DNA of 64,000 bases from Euryodendron excelsum (Eukaryota > Streptophyta > Magnoliopsida > Ericales > Pentaphylacaceae). This document shows, piece after piece, positions 1-11,670 of the stretch (position 1 is its first letter; each line of letters starts with the position of its first letter). Under the pieces are notes generated by a model that saw only the letters and a list, made by a program, of their open reading frames with translations, was not told where the DNA came from and made no database searches. Where the stretch lies: assembly GCA_033060915.1 (NCBI GenBank), contig CM065397.1:25326001-25390000 (forward strand), given 5' to 3'. The position numbers and the translations under genes were made by a program.

Positions 1-151
1 TACGAGTGAAACGTTAGATGAAAAAAAATGCTAAATTCCACATTTTTACCCTCTAGAAATGGTCATGAGATTGTCACATGAAAAAAAAAATTCATTTTTC
101 AAATGAAATTTAGCAGAAGGTGGACATCGCAATATATCAGACATATAAGAG

Positions 152-775
152 TTTAATTATTACAAGGGTTAATTATATTTTGCACCCTTATACTTTGCAC
201 TAAATCTCACTTCAAGACTTTAATAACAATTAAGCCCTCACACTTTTCATTTGTTGCAATGTCAACCTTTTGTTTGAAAATTGATAGAAAATTTACATGT
301 GATAACCACATAATATTTTTCAATGGATAAGTACGTAAAATAAAAACTTTTTCAATTCTAAAGTCTCACATATACTGCACAGGAGTTGAATTTGGATGTT
401 TACATGGAGTCTAATTATGTTATATACATCACAAATGTGATTACACCAAATGATTGTGAAGTGATTTAAGAGGAATTTATGGTAGATTATTAGGAAGAAG
501 TATAATTTTATATATTTGTCTATTGAAAAGGCAACATACTTTTTATATTTGAATTTTTCATTTATTTTCTAAATAAAAGTTACCATAAGGTTGATATTGT
601 AACAAATTATAAGTGCAAGAACTTAATTATTACAATTGAAAGTGAAGGTCCTAAAGTAGGATTTGATGTAAAGTGTAAAGGTGCAAAGTATAACTAACCC
701 TTATAATAATTAACAACAAAAGTCATGAAGTAAATTTAATGTAAAGTATAATAGTGCAAAATGTAATTAGTCCTC
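152..775. mobile_element. Non-autonomous DNA element with long inverted ends (Mutator-like MITE)
   Basis: The sequence from about 165 (AAGGGTTAATTATATTTTGC) returns as its reverse complement at about 590-702, with similarity over roughly 110 bp. A second, shorter inverted copy of the same end lies at about 720-775, so the right terminus is doubled. There is no coding capacity. Long inverted ends with this kind of opening are common in non-autonomous Mutator-like plant elements; that assignment is inference. No clean target-site duplication was found. Confidence 0.65.
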
Positions 776-794
776 TAAAAAATATATTGGTGTG

Positions 795-1245
795 TTGAAT
801 TTGCACAAAAGCCTATTCGGTTGGTTATTAAGTACCTTGATTATTGAGGACTTGAGTTTTACTGTCCAAAGTGGTGTTGTGATTTATTTGTGATTATTAT
901 TGGGCTTGTTGTGATCGCTTGTTTGTTGGATTTTTTCATATAAATAATTGTAGAGCATAATGTATTTTTGTTTAGGTAATTATCTCTTATCGGAGAGGAA
1001 AATTAAATCTGATACACCAATAGTTTAAAAAAAAAAAAAAAACCAGATTATTTCACTGTTATTATGTCCCCTTCGATTTTTCCATACGTGGAAAGTGGGC
1101 AAATAATCAGAATGATAAATCGAATGGTGTTGCGTCAATTTGTAGAAGGGGATGTGCGAGTCGCACAGTGCGACCAATCTAATGGTGGTGGGTTGATTTG
1201 GAAAGTGAGAGCTGATTGGATTCTAGAGGACGTACACGAAGGAAT
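795..1245. repeat. Dispersed repeat, copy A (partner near 37067-37291)
   Basis: Two blocks, about 795-812 and 1011-1245, match 37067-37084 and 37104-37291 in the same order and orientation. The shared core includes GATACACCAA at 1011 and 37104, and AGTGGGCAAA a little further on. Copy A has about 190 bp between the blocks that copy B lacks. A 79-codon open frame (1064-1303) crosses this copy, but copy B has indels and stops in the corresponding frame, so it looks non-coding. The family is not recognised. Confidence 0.7.
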
Positions 1246-1338
1246 AAGCACAAGGCTCGAACCTGAAATTAATAGCAACTATATGCAAGGGCTCGACCAT
1301 TGAGCCAATCCACATGCTCATTTGCCTCACATTTATAT

Positions 1339-1339
1339 G

Positions 1340-1402
<63 letters not shown>
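1339..1402. repeat. Compound microsatellite (TA)n(GA)n
   Basis: A TA run at 1339-1358 passes directly into a GA run to 1402. It lies just right of the dispersed repeat and is a simple sequence repeat with no coding role. Confidence 0.95.
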
Positions 1403-1405
<3 letters not shown>

Positions 1406-1953
1406 GGTGGTTTGTATTAATGGTCATAGTTTCGTTAACACTGTGAAATATTTTCAGGGATTTTTTCATTTTAGTGAATGAAACATGTCATAATTAACAA
1501 TGATTTTTGTCTAGAAAAGAAAAGTAATACACTGATGGAATTTGTTAACCAAAAGAAACAACAAACATTAAAATAAATAGTCATCCTCTATCTAATCTCC
1601 CCTTTCTTGCTATGTATCTTTTGTTTTTATTATAATTCCTTAATTCCTTTTTTATATAACATGAAGTAGTGGTATTGTATTTTTGTAAAAAACATATATA
1701 TAGATATATATGTGTGTGCAGTGTGTGTGTAAAGCACATGTGAGGCAGCTTTTATGTACATAGACATAGTAAAATGCACTACAATTTTCAAGCGTTATTA
1801 TTTTCCGATGCCTGTGAAATCGAATATGTTGATTCACACATCTGTTGTATGACCTGCAATTATTTAATCCTTGAGACAAACTCACTGCCATTAAAATTCC
1901 TACAAGTTTAAACACCCAGTCATCTAAAATCTGAATATAACTACATATATGAA

Positions 1954-1954
1954 C

Positions 1955-2007
<53 letters not shown>
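1954..2007. repeat. Compound microsatellite (AT)n(GT)n
   Basis: An AT tract changes to a GT tract near 1979 and back to TA after about 1998. A weaker relative of the same kind lies at about 1693-1730. Confidence 0.95.
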
Positions 2008-2008
<1 letters not shown>

Positions 2009-2235
2009 ATAGATACAGGTTGAACTTACCTTACATAACCTAAATAATTATAATAAATGAGACGTTTTTGCTAATTTCATGTATAATTTGATTTTAATTA
2101 AACTTTTGATTTTTTATTTCAATATATTATATTTAACTTGACATATTATGCACAAGGATGCACACACATCAGGTGGATAGCTTGAGAATTCATTATGCCA
2201 ATTTAGTCTGATAATTTAAATTAGGTGCAAAAACT

Positions 2236-2803
2236 AAGAATTAATTACCTTTTGGCACTCTGAATTATGATTCAATATCACTTCATCCCAATAAACTAAA
2301 AATTGTTAAAATTTCATCCTCTAAACAAATGTTTGGTGTCATTTTTAAAATTTCGCCTGTCCTGTTTTCATAAACAAAAAAAGTAGGAACTTCAAAAAAA
2401 CTATTATTTGTTTATTGATTTCATATACATAAAAAAAAATGACTTCCAAAACACCTAAGACTATTTTTTTCTATTTTCTAAAATTGGTGTGCTTCAGGAA
2501 ATTTTTCAAACATAGCTTTGCCTAACGCGTTCTCAACCATTTTCATATAACAAAGCCACAGAACAAGAACTGATACCACAATCAAATGTGGCCTTAAAAT
2601 TCAAGTTATGGCCTTGCTGGGTTGAACCTAAAAAAAAATCTTAAATTGTGTCATATTGTAAAGGCTAAAAATATTAGTTGATTTATGTTGTTTACATAAA
2701 ACTAAATTCAAATAGTGCAGGGGCAAAAATATAATATTTTTAGTTTGGCGAGTAAAAAAGATACTGAGTCATTGTTAAGGGGTCAAAATATAATTAATCC
2801 TTG
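2236..2803. mobile_element. Second long-TIR non-autonomous DNA element
   Basis: The left end AAGAATTAATTACCTTTTGG is matched in inverted orientation by the right end around 2775-2803 (reverse complement AAGGATTAATTATATTTTGA). The termini resemble those of the 152-775 element, so the two may belong to related families. There is no ORF of note and no confident target-site duplication. Confidence 0.5.
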
Positions 2804-3632
2804 AATTTTCTTCATTATTTAAAATTGTTGAATCACATTGGTTTACTTTTAAAATTTGAAGGATTTAAATGAAATAAATATAAGTTAAAATAGTTATTTA
2901 CTCTAAATTTAATATAGAATATTCAAGAGAGATGGAATAGTTGGAAAAGTACAGTAGAAGTTAATTGTTAAATTGTTAACATCCAACTTATCTAAAAGTT
3001 TAGGTTATCACAGAGAGAATCACTTCATATTTATATTCTCAAAATAAATTAGTCCCCCTAGTAATCTATCTAGATAGTTGTATCTTAATCCAAAATTTAA
3101 TTTTTACATTTGCATTCTTTCATTTTAATATAGTTTACTATTTTCTAACCATATATGAAAAATAATTGATCAATTGTCACATATTTCTCCAAGAAGCCTA
3201 AGGTACTATTTTATTTTAGTAGTTTCTTGAGAGAGACTTAATAAAACATGTTCTAAAATTTAATGTATTTATTCGATTTATTAAACTGATGATTCTCCAA
3301 TTCTATGTTTCCTATTGAGATTGTACTGGTGAATTTGTTATATATCCCTTGTATGAGCAGTTCTACTCCTGAAATTGAATTATCAAAAAGGACAAAGAAA
3401 TTAAAAGGGGTATATAGTTAGTGAAGAGAATGATAAGAAAGTTCTTTGTTAGCTGAGGTGAGTATGTCTAAATCCCAAACTTTACACTCTTATAAGATCA
3501 TCTTCGACAGTACTTCTTTCTATGTGGTTCTAGATTTCCAGCATTTCTTTATGTATTGTCATGTTTGGATCTAGAATTTGGTGAGAAAAAGGAAAGGAAA
3601 TTAATTATATTTGTTTGATTTTTAGTGGATAA
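2804..3632. other. Intergenic stretch, nothing recognised
   Basis: AT-rich DNA without a credible ORF, repeat end or RNA gene. It forms the left flank of the nested Copia cluster. Confidence 0.6.
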
Positions 3633-3806
3633 TAAAAAATGTATGTCGAACTATAGTTTTGCTAAAGGATAATACTTAGACGAATATTATGCAAGAATGA
3701 CTATGGCTAAGTACGTCCACACGCGTGTCAAGTAAAGTAAATAACAATCATACAATAAACACATGAGATTTTCGCTGTGGAAACTTAAACCGGGAAAAAA
3801 TAGAGC
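3633..3806 (-). repeat. Left (3') LTR fragment of outer Copia element
   Basis: This segment aligns with 17407-17580: both carry the GCTAAAGGAT core, then the AAGTAAAGTAAATAACAATC stretch in the same order. Similarity fades after about 3806. The start is set where the TG-AAAAAC terminus of the right LTR has its decayed equivalent. Whether the rest of the LTR is deleted or only diverged is unclear. Confidence 0.7.
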
Positions 3807-4285
3807 TTTCGGCCTTTTATAAACAATTTTAGCCCAGATTCCCGTTTCACCCCATCGAGGAGCATTGGAGTCAATCAAAACAGGCTAGATCCTTGTTGTG
3901 TGGGCGAAGTCTATTGAAAATACCATAAATGCCCAGTTTAGAAAATTGTGGTAAAACAGTGAACTTTTCAATCTTTTAAGTCCTGGATTCACAAGATCAA
4001 TCAAAGCTGAGCAAGTATAGACTTACAAATATCAAGATATGACTTAGCATGAAAAGATCAACATTAAACACATACAAAACTATACAAAAAATGAGCACAA
4101 TTGGTCATAAGATGATCAGGAGCATATCAATGACAATGTAATGGTGTAAGCGTGAACTTCATAGAGATTAATAAGAATTTAGATCCTATGAGTAATCTAG
4201 ACTAATGTACCATGTATAAATAACTTGTAGATCAACATACCTAGAGGTCAAACCTGTCTCATCCCATACTCTCAATGTTTTTATG

Positions 4286-4299
4286 TACTCCCCCTTAAT
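4286..4299 (-). other. Polypurine-tract-like site of outer element
   Basis: The plus-strand text TACTCCCCCTTAAT reads as a GGGGGAG purine tract on the element strand. Sireviruses are known for several such internal tracts near the 3' LTR. No LTR edge was seen directly beside this one, so it is probably an internal copy. Confidence 0.45.
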
Positions 4300-4847
4300 C
4301 TTTCAATAGAATTCCAACTCTATCTCTCCAATAATGGTAACATGGATACTTAAAGATATGGTGGTTTTTACACACATTAGTAGGTAACATTCTTCTCTTG
4401 TCATATAACAATGATAGCTGCACTCACACTCACTAGTAGACATTTCTATAGAAAACAAGAGTGATGAGTGAGGGAATCAATAAAAAGTTAATCTAAGCAT
4501 GAAACAATCCACAAATATTCAACAATAGCATAACAAGCTAAATAAATCAAAAAAGTGGATTCTAGATTCTAAGAAGTCTTTAGAAGTTTGTTTTTAAATG
4601 AACATGAGTCATCAATATGATAGAGATCATCAAAACCACTAACTCACATTTATACAAGTAATCTTGCACACAAAATTCAATCTTAAATAGGCATGCTCAT
4701 CAATCTACTCATGAGAGAATATTTAAAAATTAATAAAAAAATCTTTTTGGTATTTTTTCAAAAGACCTACTTTTTTATTTTTTAATAAATTAAACAAAAC
4801 AAAAAAAATAAACAAAAATGATCATAACATGAGGAAAACAAATACTC

Positions 4848-5822
4848 ATGATAGCACATCCTAGGCTATGTTATAAATTGCCTTCACTTAACAAGGCTTG
4901 CCCTTACAAATTTCTTAGGGGTTCTCAAATAGTCCAAATCAGATTTTCTCACTCAAATAACATTCATTTTAGGTTTATTAATAAACTCGTGAGATTTGGT
5001 TGCACTCCTAGGTCTTGCCATAGCATTATGGTTCATCCTATGACTATGATTTTTGGAAACCTAACATTGCCGTTAAAACAAATCTATTCACATGCTCAGT
5101 AGAGACTCTAATCTGACTTTCCAAAATCTCATAATGTTCCTAGGTTGATAATGAGTATGAGATTTAGGAACCCTATTCAATTTGCGGCACAGTGACAACA
5201 CATAGGATTAAACTTAGAAACTTGACCAAGCTTAGGATGTTTGGACTTCAAATCAGAAGTGATACTTTTAGAAAGCACATGCCTAGTCTCCAAATTAGGA
5301 CAATAAGGTCGGATATGACCCTTAACACCACAATGATGACAAGTAGAAACAAAATGTATGATAAAATCATCATCTTTTGATGGATCATACTTACCTGAAG
5401 GCACAAACTTGATTTACTTCTTGGGTTGCTTTGAACTATGTGGTTGATCTTCATACCCAAGTTCGTCCATATCCTAAGCATTCTTTTGATCCTCCAATAT
5501 ACTCTTTCAAGTGTATGAGTACCAATATTGAACTTCTTGAATGACAAGTTTATCTTTGTAAGGGTAGATTTAAGCTTCTTCACTTTTTCTTCAAGACTTT
5601 TCTTGATCTCCTCTCTGTCATGTGCATCTTTCTTATGAAACTTAATTTGTGAGTTTTCAGTTGACTAATTTCAGCTTGAGCATCATTGGCTTCCTTTTTC
5701 AACACTTCAACTTCATTCAATACTTTCGTTAGTTTTATTCTCAGCTTGACATTTACTTTTGTCAACTTGTTATATTGTTGATAAAGTTGATCATAGGTCA
5801 AGTAGAGCTCACTTGTTTCTTT
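4848..5822 (-). pseudogene. Outer Copia gag, C-terminal half (decayed)
   Basis: Reading minus from 5822, an 80-residue Lys/Glu/Leu-rich segment (5840-5580, crossing into the inner LTR) looks like the coiled-coil part of Sirevirus gag. A zinc knuckle follows at about 5340-5298 with the C-X2-C-X4-H-X4-C pattern CHHCGVKGHIRPYC. The segments are in different frames and several stops follow. Weak gag-tail similarity continues to about 4850. No protease motif follows, so the element is cut short here. The 5' half of the same gene lies at 16205-17390, and the separation is explained by insertion of the 10.4-kb inner element. Confidence 0.7.
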
Positions 5823-7266
5823 TGTTGGCCCAAAAGGCAACCTAAGAAGTGGGGGGCGGGGTGGTGAATTGGGTTTTTCAAAAATAATTGCAATGAAGAC
5901 TATTTAAAAATAAACTAGGCAATGAAACAATGATTTAAGATATATACAATGCAACAAAGTCAAACAAGCAATGAAAGAAAAACACAAAAAGAGACACCAA
6001 TAATTGCAAAGCTTTAACCATAACTAGTGGTCTACGTCCTCACCCCAAGTTCCCCTTAAAGTCTTCTTCCACTATGCAATCTCCAATTACAAAGTAGAGG
6101 TTAGTTGAAGTGCCTAGTTCACTCTCCTTGAAGCTTACACCCAAGCTTCAATGCTACAAGAGTTTTGTCCAAGCTTTCTCAAACTTATAAGTATTTTTCT
6201 TCCACTAAAGAACACTCAAATTGTAACTTACAAGTGTAAATGAGGTATACAAATGAAATACACACTCTCTTTGAAGAGTAGATGGGAAAATAAATAGCTC
6301 AATAAATGCCAAGGATTGAAGACAAAGTGAATTTTCAGTGAGTGTAAGAATTGTCAGCTCTTGATGATCAAATGATGGAATAATCTTGTATCCCTAGTTT
6401 CATAAATGCATTTGGAGGCTTGTATATAAAGCCCTAAATTGATTTCACTCATTGGAGGTTGTTAGAGCTTCATTAAATGCACACCCAGTTCAATATAATG
6501 TTTAAAAATATAGTCGTTAGTCCCCAAGTGTCGACATATGACTTCATATGTTGACACATTAAGCCTGCATTCTCTAGAGGTTGCTTTCTGTCTCCATGTG
6601 TCGACACATTAAACCCATGTATTGACACTTGATCATCCATTCTTCAAGCATTGGCCTCTGTCCTCATGTGTCGACACATCAAACTCATGTGTCGACACAT
6701 CACTCAAAAAAATGTCTTATGCTATCCGTTGAACAAGCTCAATTTCAAAAATACATCAAGTATTTCAAGAAATTTTCTCTTTAGGGTATAGTAATTTTTT
6801 AAGGCTTTCAATCCAGTATGGTCATTCAATAAAATCTTCAATTCAATTTGGATTGAACTCATTTGGATTTCTTCAAAAACTTTTCTTGGATTCTTCATAA
6901 AGTCCTTGCACACACTTTGAATTCTCTTTTAAACACCTTCAATCTCTTTGAATTCATATCATCTTCATAAAGTCTTTATAGGCTTAATGAATTCTCCTTT
7001 TCAGCACCTTCAATCTCTTTGAATTCACATCATTGGTTTATCATTTGGATAGGTGTCATTGCTCTATTTTTGGTGCATTGTTCTATGTTGGTGCATTGCT
7101 CTGTTTTGATGCATTGCTCGATCCTTGAGTTGTTATGCATCCATTTTGACATTCATTATACTTTAGGTGTAAAATGTATTTACTCATTGATCTGCACACT
7201 AATTAAAATTATCAGCAAACTAACAAAAGGTTTAGTTATCATCAAAATCAAGGCATGGAGTCAACA
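5823..7266 (-). repeat. 3' LTR of inner Copia element
   Basis: The boundary is set by TGTTG at 5823 and CAACA ending at 7266, matching the other LTR throughout. It holds a cluster of palindromic ATGTGTCGACACAT-like motifs at about 6525-6705, and CTTCAATCTCTTTGAATTCA occurs twice at about 6937-7027. Confidence 0.93.
6525..6705. repeat. Cluster of TGTCGACACAT palindromes in LTR
   Basis: At least six full or decayed copies of the 14-bp palindrome ATGTGTCGACACAT lie within 180 bp. The cluster recurs in the other LTR (about 15505-15660), and three copies lie in the internal region at 9757-9840. The decayed copies mostly carry TTGACA or TCAACA, as C-to-T or G-to-A change would produce. Confidence 0.85.
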
Positions 7267-7282
7267 ATCTCTCCCTTTTTTA
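7267..7282 (-). other. Polypurine tract of inner Copia element
   Basis: Directly beside the 3' LTR the minus strand reads AAAAAAGGGAGAGAT, a plus-strand priming site for reverse transcription. Further GGGGGAG tracts lie upstream at about 7399-7406 and 7552-7560, the multiple-PPT pattern of Sireviruses. Confidence 0.75.
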
Positions 7283-8358
7283 TGATAACAAAATCTTTGC
7301 AAAAATAGACAAAACCTTTTGCAAAAATAGGTGTAAGATTAAATGAAATAAGTAGAGTTATGAAATGAGTAGAGTCAAGTTCCATACTATGAAAAAAGCT
7401 CCCCCTCTGTTTTGCAACTGATGCTTCCAAGAAGAATGTATTTCTTCTTGTTCTTTTGTCAAAAACAATCCTTGAAGAGTTGTCATTAAAATATTGTTTT
7501 ATCTAAGCAATTCCAAAATTAAATGGAGGGAGAATTTTCCTTTATCATTTTACTCCCCCTAAGAGCATGCTTTATAAGTCTTTATATAAACCATTTTAAC
7601 ATTCATTATCATTCAATGTAATCATTAAGCAGTCCATTCTTATTTTATATCCATTCTTCTCCCCAGTTTGTTCCACCCATTCTTCTCCCCAGTTTATTTC
7701 AATTCTTCTTCCCATTTTTGTCAATTTATTAAAAAGAGAAAGAAATATTTAAAATAAAGACAGGTACAATAGAAAAAAATCTTATAACAAGATAATTTGT
7801 AGAAACAGGGCAACAATTATCAAGCAAAGCATTCAATCATCAAGGCCTCAAGCAACAACAACAGGGTTATATTTCATTCACAAAAAGCAATACAAAGGAT
7901 TAGTCAATGATTATTCACAAAATATTACAAAAGGAATTGTCTTTGAGGATGACATGCCATCCTTCAACAAAAATACAGACAGATACAAAAATAAAAATGC
8001 AAATGGGATAGAGAGAGAGGGGATATGGAGAGGAGAGGTCAGTGGGGAGAGGCTGGTGGTGAGGGGTTAGGACAAGAGAGTCATCAGCGGTGTTGGAGAA
8101 CTTCTTGCCAGGTCTGTCCCGCAACCCATACTTGTGACCAAAAATAGAAGGGGGGACATCAGATTTTGTTGTTGAGGAGTCTTCTTCTTGGTCTTGCTAC
8201 TCTGCTTCTAGCCCTTTTTCAGCATTTCCTCCTTCTTCAGCTTCTTGTGCCTCTTCTTTCCCACCATCTTTTTCCTCTTCAGCTTCCTCTTCTTCACCTT
8301 CTTTTTCTCCTTCTTCTTCATTTTCTTGTTCTAATGCTTCTTCCTTTTCTTCCTTATC

Positions 8359-9567
8359 TTATTCTTCTTCAATCAATTGGCTTTTCCCAGTTCTCATTAA
8401 TTGCACTTCCTTTTTTAATTTTTTGACTTTTCTTTCCACAAAAAATATTCTTGTGGCAGTAATGTCTGCCTTCTTATTCAATTTTTTTAGAGACTCCATC
8501 ACTTGAGCCATGAAAACACTTATTTCCCCTGCACTTCCTTCAAGTTCTTGACTCAGATTTCTCTTGATACTCCTTTGCTTGGAACTACTCCCAGAATGAG
8601 CTTTTTCCTTTGAAGCACTGCTTGCACTAGATTTCTTAGGGGTCCATTTTTGGTTTTTCATAGTATACCTCATTCTCTTAAGTGTTTTTTCATTATACTC
8701 ATCACTGATGGCTTTGGGGGTTCTCTTATTTTCATTGCTCAAATCAACATTGAAATGCTTAAAAACTTTGGTCAAGAATATACCATATGGTAAACTGATT
8801 CTTGCAATAGTGACCTTGTACATATGATCCAAGATAAATAATGGCAAATCAATTCTAGAATCAGTCAGATATGCCCATAAGAAAAATAACTCATTTTCAG
8901 ACACATATTCATATTTTCCAGTTTTGGGGGTGAAAATGGTGCAAGTAAAGTGATGAAGCAATTGCAATTCAAAAGGCAAGTCATTTGCAATGGGTTGCAA
9001 GCACTCATCCACTTCCTTCCCATAAAGAACTTTCAGTTGATTTTTTCTAGGAATATTATCTCTATAAATTTCTCCACCAAGTTGAATGCTGAGAATGTGC
9101 CTTATCACAGTTTTATCTAGAGTGAGATTAACACCTCTGACATAACTTACTATTGATACATCTCCATACTCTTTTTCGGTATTGGAATAAAAATATGTCA
9201 CTAAGTCAGGGTAAACGTCATCCCTCAATGTAGTCATATATTTTTAACCCAAATTGGTTAATTTTGTACTCAACTCAAACTTGTAATGATCAAAGAAATT
9301 ATAATCCACCCAGCGACCATTATAGACTTTCCTAAGAAAGAAACTCGAATTGTACCTTTCCTGGGCTTTGTCCTCATTGAAGTATAGTTCATTCCTCTCC
9401 AGGACTGTTGAAGATGCCGATTCTTCCTTCTTACTTTTCTTCTTCTTCTTCCCTTTGTCTTTGCTCGAATCTCCCTTTGATTTTCGTTTTTGGCCTTTTG
9501 GGACAGGGGACGTCAGTGTATTTGGGGCTTTTGAATTTTTCTTCGGTTTAAGGCTTTCCGAAACCAT
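8359..9567 (-). pseudogene. Env-like extra ORF of Sirevirus Copia, one in-frame stop
   Basis: Two open stretches, 9567-9244 (107 codons) and 9237-8359 (292 codons), share one frame and are separated by a single TAA at 9244-9246. The first part is basic, with runs of Lys and Ser (residues about 8-52). The second is a globular middle followed by a Ser/Lys-rich stretch and a C-terminal coiled coil (roughly its last 60 residues). Position after RNase H and before the PPT matches the env-like ORF of SIRE-type elements, a family often annotated as 'putative plant transposon protein'. No obvious membrane segment is visible, so envelope function is unproven. The stop could be a decay mutation; readthrough cannot be judged here. 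Confidence 0.7.
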
Positions 9568-10263
9568 GGTCGAATCAATAAGAGTTGTGCGAAGTTGGGA
9601 AGGGTTGATTTAGGGTTTGTGAGGAGTTTAAAGGTGAGATTGAGATGGACGGTTGGTTTGGTACGAGGAGGGAACGAAATAGATACAAAGAAAGATAGAG
9701 GGAAAGTTTAAATATGCATAAAATGGGCTGGTTTAAAATATATAGGCCCGAGTCATATGTTGACATATGAATTTGATGTGTCAACACATGAGTGTCAATA
9801 ATTCATTTTGAACTCACTGTTTTGATGTGTCGACACATGAAGCCAGACTGGGTCAGATTATGCCAAAAAGAATATTTATAGACTCAGGGATTGACTTTTG
9901 GTTTAGAGATGATAATATGTACTAATATGAGCATGCAATGAATTGTAAATGCATTTTATGCAAATAATCAATCCACTTGAATATACTTACAACTCAAATA
10001 ACATGAATGTCATCCAATTCTCGTCTTATTATAAAAAATCTATCCTCACTTAATGTTTTTGTAAAAATATCAGCCAATTGCATATTTGTACTTACAAAAT
10101 CAAGTTAAATATTACTTTTTTGCACATGATCTCTTATGAAATGATATCTGATCTCAATGTGATTTGTGCGAGAGTGTTGGATGAGATTCTTAGTCAAATT
10201 TATAGCGCTAGTATTATCACATCTAATGGGTATATGATCAAATGAGATACCATAATCTTCTAA
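9568..10263 (-). other. Spacer between RNase H and env-like ORF
   Basis: Non-coding internal sequence of the inner Copia element. It includes the decayed end of the RNase H domain and three TGTCGACACAT-type palindromes at 9757-9840, the same motif that crowds both LTRs. Confidence 0.6.
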
Positions 10264-10545
10264 TTATTGTTTAATCCACAATACTTGAGCATAACAACTA
10301 CCAGTTACTACATATTCAGCCTCAGCTGTGGAGAGAACAACTAAATTTTGTTTTTTGCTACACCAAGACACAATCATGTTGCCTAAGTGTTGGCAAGAGC
10401 CACTTGTACTCTTCCTATCAACTCTACTCTCCACATAGTCAGCATCGGTGTATCCAATCAAATTAAAAGATGCACCCTTTGGATACCATAGTCCAAGGTT
10501 AGGTGTATGTTTTAGGTAACGAAAGATTCTTTTCACAGCAACCAC
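10264..10545 (-). pseudogene. Copia RNase H domain
   Basis: This open stretch carries the Copia RNase H signature: GYTDADY, RKSTSG and STAEAEYV in order, with YLKHTPNLGLWYPKG upstream. The domain degrades the RNA strand of the RNA:DNA hybrid. It is separated from the RT part (10956-10585) by a frameshift near 10570. Confidence 0.88.
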
Positions 10546-10584
10546 ATGAGATTCTTTAGGATTTGATTGAAATCGAGTACATAA

Positions 10585-11560
10585 CTAAACACTAAACATT
10601 ATATCTAGCCTACTAGCAGTTAGGTATAATAAAGAACCTATCATGCTTCTATAAAGCTTAGTGTCTACTGACTTACCTTTCTCATCGCTATCCAATTTTG
10701 TTGTAATATTCATTGGAGTACTTATGGGCTTCGCATATTCCATGCCAAACTTCTTGATCAAGTTCTTAATGTACTTGGCTTGGTTGATAAAGATGTCTTC
10801 ATTTGATTGCTTGATTTGAAGACCAAAGAAGTAATTAAGTTCACCCATCATACTCATTTCAAATTCTCGTTGCATACACTTAGCAAATTTCTTACACAGA
10901 GACTCATTAGTAGCATCAAATATAATATCACCCACGTATATTTGTACTAAATGCATATCTTTATTTTTTATCTTGATAAAAAGAGTAGTATCTATTTTTC
11001 CTCTTGAAAAGCCTTTTCTAATAAAAAAAAAAAACTTCTTTAATCTTTAAAACCAAGCCCTTGGGGCTTGCTTTAAACCATATAACGCTTTTGTTAATTT
11101 GAAAACGTGATTAGAAAATTTTGGATCTTCAAATCCAGGGAGTTGCTTAACATACACCTCTTCGGTAATAAAACCATTTAGGAAAGCACTTTAAACATCC
11201 ATTTGATAAAGTTTAAAATGCTTAAAACATAAGAATGCAAGTAGCAATCTAATAGCTTCTAATCTAGCTACCGGAGCATACCTTTTATCAAAATCAATGC
11301 CTCTCTCTTGGCTATACCCTTGAACAATAAGTCTTACCTTGTTCCTCACAACAACTCCAGATTCATTCATTTTATTTTAAAAAATCCATTTAGTTTCAAT
11401 GACTGGATGATCATTAGGCCTAGAAACAAGGTGTCATAACTCATTTCTTTCAAATTGATTCAATTCCTCTTGCATAGCATTAATCCAAAACTCATCATTT
11501 TCAACATCATTAAAACACTTAGGTTCTATTTGATATAAGAATACAAGATGATTACATACA
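10585..11560 (-). pseudogene. Copia reverse transcriptase, frameshifted
   Basis: Frames between 11560 and 10960 contain broken RT motifs, including SAFLNGF at about 11190 and [12 protein letters not shown] at about 11085-11045. The open part 10956-10585 continues with YVGD, GELNYFFGLQI and YRSMIGSLLYLT. The catalytic YVDD box reads YVGD, so one Asp is lost by an A-to-G change. Stops and the A-rich tract near 11020-11035 further break it. Confidence 0.88.
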
Positions 11561-11670
11561 TTTCAAAGAGAGGATCTAGTTCTTACCCCTTGTGAAGGAT
11601 CACCTAGGATTTGTTCTGTTGGATGGTTATGCACAAACTTCCATTCCTTAAGTAGACCTTCATTGATCTC

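Noticed and set aside
1064..1303. Plus-strand 79-codon ORF as a possible gene
   Set aside because: The partner repeat at 37104-37291 has indels and stops in this frame, so there is no sign of coding constraint.
1269..1469. Minus-strand ORF with Leu-Ser and Ile-Tyr runs
   Set aside because: It is a translation of the (TA)n(GA)n microsatellite and has no domain.
6525..6705. Repeated palindromes considered as a CRISPR-like array
   Set aside because: The spacing is irregular, the copies are decayed and the site lies in a plant LTR.
8166..8426. Leu-rich plus-strand ORF resembling a membrane protein
   Set aside because: It is the shadow of the Lys/Glu-rich C-terminus of the env-like ORF on the other strand.
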